From an uncultured Planctomycetaceae bacterium (GTDB taxonomy: Bacteria; Planctomycetota; Planctomycetia; Pirellulales; UBA1268), in NCBI GenBank assembly GCA_937900985.1, contig CALCGM010000215.1:1-9046 (forward strand): DNA of 9,046 nt. Direction: 5' to 3'. The notes beneath the pieces are model-generated. The model was not told where the DNA came from. It ran no database searches and saw nothing but the letters and a program-made list of their open reading frames with translations. Made by a program: the position numbers and the translations under genes. This document shows positions 6,727-9,046 of the stretch, one piece after another (the stretch's first letter is position 1; the number at the start of each line of letters is the position of its first letter).

Positions 6727-7316
6727 ACACCACGCCGCCCGACCAGTTTCTCAACGCCTTTGGTGCGGCTGCAGGCCTTGCCTCAGAATCGCTCTCGAAG
6801 TGGCTCGGCCGGCCGGTGGCCATCACGATCCAGCAGGTGGAGGCAATGCCTCTGGAGCAGGCGACCGGCCTGCTCGGCGAGCAGGAGGGCACGATCTGCG
6901 GCTCCGCGATGGAGATCCGCGGCAGCCTGCAGGGAATCCTGGTCGTGCTCTGCGACGACGACGCAGGCCTGGCCCTCGCCGCGATGCTGCTGGGACGGGA
7001 GCCTTCTGCCAGCGACCGCTGGGGAGAGCTCGAACAGTCGGCGGTCGTGGAAACCACCAACATCATCGGCTGTTCCTACCTCAACGCGATGGCCGCATCG
7101 ACCGCAGCCACCACCGCCGCCATGCCCTCGCCTCCCTGGTTCCTGCGAGACTTTGCCCCCGCTGTGATGCAGAGCATCGTGATGGCCCAGCCCATGACCA
7201 GTGAGACGGTGTTTCTCACGCGGACCGAGTTTTCGATCGAGGGCTCACCGGCCCGCTGCTCGCTGGTGTTCTTGCCGGCGCCGGATCAGGCCGACCCCAG
7301 CGAGGCTGACGGATGA
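6723..7316 (+). CDS. cheC: CheC-family CheY-P phosphatase with one intact catalytic site
   Basis: CheC dephosphorylates CheY-P and, in Bacillus-type systems, also binds CheD and controls its receptor deamidation. The 197-residue product keeps the second catalytic motif, S106-x3-E110-x2-N113 in QSAVVETTNIIGCSYLNAMA, with a proline about 22 residues on (P135), matching the (D/S)x3Ex2N pattern of CheC/CheX/FliY. The first motif, expected near residues 9-25, is degenerate: in FLNAFGAAAGLASESLSKWL the positions of the catalytic Glu and Asn appear to be Ala12 and Ala15. It is therefore probably a one-site enzyme. The length suits CheC (about 200) rather than CheX (about 155), and flanking repeats follow the CheC pattern. 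The ATG overlaps the cheA stop by 4 nt (ATGA) and no clear Shine-Dalgarno sequence precedes it, so translation probably depends on coupling to cheA. Confidence 0.88.
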   Translation: MNTTPPDQFLNAFGAAAGLASESLSKWLGRPVAITIQQVEAMPLEQATGLLGEQEGTICGSAMEIRGSLQGILVVLCDDDAGLALAAMLLGREPSASDRWGELEQSAVVETTNIIGCSYLNAMAASTAATTAAMPSPPWFLRDFAPAVMQSIVMAQPMTSETVFLTRTEFSIEGSPARCSLVFLPAPDQADPSEADG

Positions 7317-7819
7317 GCCTGCCCGAGACGTGCAGCGGCACGCCAGCACCCGCAGCCACAACCACAGTGCCGATCGGCGGCCTGGCCACGGCTCGCGGCT
7401 CCTGGCGGCTACGGACATTCCTCGGCTCCTGCGTGGGCCTCGCCCTCTACGACCGGCGGCTGCAGCTGGGAGGCCTCGCCCACGTCGTGCTACCCGATTC
7501 CTCGGGCAACGGCTCCCCTCCCGGCAAGTATGCCGACACCGCAGTGGTCGCCCTCGTTGCCGAGCTGGCAGCCTCCGCCGGCTCGCAGACGCTCCGTCTG
7601 ACCGCCAGGCTGGTCGGCGGGGCGAAAATGTTTGCTTTTCAGTCGGGGCCGGCGGTGGGTGACCAGAACGTGGAGGCGCTCGAAAAGTTCCTCAAGCTGG
7701 CTGATATTCCGATCATCGCCCGCGACTGCGGTGGCAGCCACGGCCGTCGGATGACACTCGATATCTCCAGCGGACAGATCACGATCGAATCGGTCGGAAA
7801 CGCACCGAAACAGCTGTAG
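7313..7819 (+). CDS. cheD: CheD, chemoreceptor glutamine deamidase
   Basis: CheD converts selected receptor glutamines to glutamates, creating methylation sites, and forms a complex with CheC. The 168-residue product has the catalytic cysteine C40 in FLGSCVGLALYD and histidine H57 in GGLAHVVLP. Their 17-residue spacing is that of the characterised C27/H44 pair of Thermotoga CheD. Downstream family features are RLVGGAKMF (99-107) and DCGGSHGRRMTLDISSGQ (138-155). The first 20 or so residues (Pro/Ala/Thr-rich) form a variable tail. The catalytic threonine is less clear: T35 lies five residues before the cysteine, one off the spacing I recall for Thermotoga. The ATG overlaps the cheC stop (ATGA) and GAGG at 7302-7305 sits 7 nt upstream. 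The cheC-cheD adjacency fits a CheC-CheD complex. Confidence 0.94.
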   Translation: MSLPETCSGTPAPAATTTVPIGGLATARGSWRLRTFLGSCVGLALYDRRLQLGGLAHVVLPDSSGNGSPPGKYADTAVVALVAELAASAGSQTLRLTARLVGGAKMFAFQSGPAVGDQNVEALEKFLKLADIPIIARDCGGSHGRRMTLDISSGQITIESVGNAPKQL

Positions 7820-7865
7820 CCCTTGGGACCATCGGAGCCTCCCAGCTCCACACGCGGAGAGGATC

Positions 7866-8243
7866 ATGAGCGAGACCATCGCCACCAAGCGACTGCTCGT
7901 CGTCGACGACGCCCTGATCATGCGGGCCATGATCAAAGACATCGCCCGGCAGGCTGGCTGGCAGATCGCTGGCGAGGCCACCAACGGACGCGAGTGCCTT
8001 GAGCGGTATCGGGAGCTCTCGCCCGATCTCGTCACGCTCGACATCGTGATGCCCGAGATGGACGGCGTGGAGGCCCTGCGGCAGCTGCGGCAGGAAGACC
8101 CGCCGGCGACGGTGGTGATGGTCACCGCCATCGACCAGAAAGAGAAGCTCTCCGAGTGCATCCGCCTTGGGGCCCGCGACTTTCTTGTGAAGCCCTTCGA
8201 TCGCGATCACCTGCGAAACCTCTTGCAGCGGTATCGTGGCTGA
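7866..8243 (+). CDS. cheY: CheY, single-domain response regulator
   Basis: CheY is the diffusible output regulator phosphorylated by CheA; in flagellated bacteria CheY-P binds the motor switch. The 125-residue product is a single receiver domain with D14/D15 (metal-binding acidic pair in LLVVDDALIMR), phospho-acceptor D59 in LVTLDIVMPEMDG, T87 in VMVTA, F106 (the switch aromatic, Tyr in E. coli) and K109 in FLVKPF. No output or DNA-binding domain follows, so it acts by protein contact. GGAG/GGAGAGG at 7856-7862 provides a strong ribosome binding site. A 46-nt gap after cheD is the widest inside the operon and could permit separate regulation, although no promoter is recognisable there. It should be the target of the CheC encoded two genes upstream. 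Whether a flagellar motor is its target cannot be told here. Confidence 0.95.
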   Translation: MSETIATKRLLVVDDALIMRAMIKDIARQAGWQIAGEATNGRECLERYRELSPDLVTLDIVMPEMDGVEALRQLRQEDPPATVVMVTAIDQKEKLSECIRLGARDFLVKPFDRDHLRNLLQRYRG

Positions 8244-8274
8244 GCCGCCGCTCGCCCATCGCTGCGGCTTTCTC
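8243..8274 (+). terminator. Possible intrinsic terminator or attenuator after cheY
   Basis: AGCCGC (8243-8248) pairs with GCGGCT (8264-8269); after a C-T mismatch two more pairs (8250-8251 with 8261-8262) extend the stem under a 9-nt loop. TTTCTC follows immediately. The stem starts in the cheY stop codon. The T-run is short and interrupted, so termination may be partial and the membrane-protein gene downstream could still be read through. Confidence 0.35.
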
Positions 8275-8293
8275 GCGGGAGGCAGGAGAACAC

Positions 8294-8845
8294 ATGCGAG
8301 CTGGGATGCTGATCGTCGCTGAGGTTGTGCTCCTGGCTGCTGCCCAGCTGCTCGGTGGCCCGCCCTGGACGGTGGTCACGGCGGTGGCGGTGGTGCTGCA
8401 GTCGGCAGCCGGCCTCACGCCGATGGGGCTGGCTCGGCTGGCCTTGGCTTTTCTCTGGCTGGGCCTGTTTCGGCTCACCGGCAACCGCGAGCTCTTCTTC
8501 TGCTTCACCATGACGCTCGCCGCCCACCTTGCGATCCTCGGTGCCGCCCGCCGCTGGATGCTCGGGGCCGCCGCGGGCGGGCTTCTCGTGGCGGTGTTTC
8601 TCGGCTTTCGTGTCGCGCAGCAAGCCACGCTCAAGGTGCTCGCGGTCGAAACGGGGGTCGCCGTCGCGATCCTCACCGCCAGCCTCGTCGCCCATCGGCT
8701 GTGGTCGCCCCCACATGCTCGCCCGGAGATCACCACCAGCCATCCGGAAGCTGCCGTCGTGCCCAGCCCGTCGTTGCCCTTCCTCGTCGACACGGGAATC
8801 GTGATCGCAGCGGCCCTTGCCGCCTACGCCGGCCTAGCCTTGTGA
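8294..8845 (+). CDS. Small polytopic membrane protein of unknown function
   Basis: I do not recognise this 183-residue protein. It is strongly hydrophobic, with about seven candidate membrane segments: roughly 5-21, 25-41, 43-60, 66-84, 88-107, 117-136 and 164-183, the last reaching the C-terminus. A soluble Pro/His-containing stretch (about 137-160) separates segments six and seven. Short charged or polar loops such as RLTGNRE (60-66) and ARRW (85-88) lie between segments; no catalytic or metal-binding motif is evident. The start at 8294 is chosen because AGGAGA (8284-8289) precedes it closely and because the longer in-frame alternative at 8156 would overlap cheY by almost 90 nt with a non-hydrophobic tail. 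It follows cheY by 50 nt in the same direction, past a possible terminator, and is convergent with the hypB-like gene, so a link to chemotaxis is not established. Confidence 0.75.
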   Translation: MRAGMLIVAEVVLLAAAQLLGGPPWTVVTAVAVVLQSAAGLTPMGLARLALAFLWLGLFRLTGNRELFFCFTMTLAAHLAILGAARRWMLGAAAGGLLVAVFLGFRVAQQATLKVLAVETGVAVAILTASLVAHRLWSPPHARPEITTSHPEAAVVPSPSLPFLVDTGIVIAAALAAYAGLAL

Positions 8846-8861
8846 CGGCGGCGGCCCTGCC

Positions 8862-9046
8862 TCACTGCACGGCTGCCAGCCAGGGGTCGAGGCCTTCGCC
8901 TGTGATGGCAGAGGTTTCCAGCACAGGCACACCAGGGCGAACCTGCTCGATGGCGGCCAGGGCAGCCGCCCGGTCGAAGCGGCAGGCTTCCGCCAGGTCG
9001 ATCTTGGTGATCACCACGAGGTCGGCGGTGTTGAAGAGGCCCGGAT
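8862..9046 (-). CDS. hypB: HypB-like hydrogenase nickel-incorporation GTPase (partial, C-terminal 60 residues)
   Basis: HypB is a GTPase that, with HypA, delivers nickel to [NiFe]-hydrogenase and in some bacteria to urease. Only the last 60 codons are in the window; the gene enters from the right edge and stops at 8864-8862. The fragment begins PGLFNTADLVVITKIDL, matching the HypB pattern of a Phe, then Ala-Asp-Leu-Val and the guanine-specificity motif (here TKID). Next come an FD pair and ETSAITGEGLDPWL, the G5-like Ser-Ala plus the terminal Thr-Gly-Glu-Gly-Leu-Asp-x-Trp signature. UreG or another SIMIBI-class GTPase is less likely because they lack this combination. The upstream P-loop and any histidine-rich nickel-binding region lie outside the window. 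Its stop is 16 nt from the convergent membrane-protein stop. Confidence 0.8.
   Translation of the reverse strand, partial: PGLFNTADLVVITKIDLAEACRFDRAAALAAIEQVRPGVPVLETSAITGEGLDPWLAAVQ

Noticed and set aside
7834..7849. Hairpin GGAGC/GCTCC between cheD and cheY as a terminator
   Set aside because: Only 5 base pairs, no T-run follows, and the strong cheY ribosome binding site lies just downstream.
8156..8293. Upstream start for the membrane protein overlapping cheY
   Set aside because: It would overlap cheY by almost 90 nt with a polar Arg/Ser/Pro-rich tail, whereas the ATG at 8294 has a well-placed AGGAGA.
1..9046. Mobile elements, CRISPR arrays, tRNA or rRNA genes, long repeats
   Set aside because: Reading through the window, I saw no transposase or integrase motif, no regularly spaced repeat, no tRNA-like cloverleaf and no rRNA segment.

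Overview
The window is GC-rich bacterial DNA, densely packed with genes and carrying almost one complete chemotaxis-type signalling locus. No taxonomic marker is present. The high GC, the CheC/CheD pair and a soluble two-PAS receptor would fit a planctomycete or another environmental Gram-negative lineage, but that is a guess from general resemblance only.

Layout: cheB (minus strand, 3' end cut off by the window start) is divergent from a tightly packed plus-strand series: cheW, a soluble PAS-PAS-HAMP methyl-accepting receptor, cheR, cheA, cheC, cheD and cheY (1218-8243). The 243-bp divergent region (975-1217) should hold promoters for both directions. It has one AT-rich island with a weak sigma28-like arrangement. 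Several junctions have overlapping stop and start codons (cheR/cheA, cheA/cheC, cheC/cheD), which suggests one operon with coupled translation. A GC-rich hairpin followed by a short T-run lies just after cheY and may end or attenuate the transcript. Next come a small polytopic membrane protein of unknown function (8294-8845) and, convergent on the minus strand and cut by the window end, the C-terminus of a HypB-like nickel-insertion GTPase.

How the genes work together: the receptor has two PAS domains and no membrane segment, so it probably reads an intracellular cue and forms a cytoplasmic array with CheW and CheA. CheA phosphorylates CheY and CheB. CheR and CheB methylate and demethylate the receptor, CheD can deamidate it, and CheC dephosphorylates CheY-P. 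All three known adaptation modules are therefore encoded around one receptor. No flagellar, pilus or other output gene is visible, so the output (motility or something else) cannot be told from here.

Most of the window is recognisable, conventional chemotaxis machinery. The points worth a second look are a CheC with one of its two catalytic sites apparently lost, a CheA with an unusually long P3 dimerisation hairpin, a receptor whose clear methylation motifs are mostly already Glu-Glu although a CheD is encoded, and the unidentified membrane protein. I found no evidence of a wholly new system, mobile element, CRISPR array or RNA gene.
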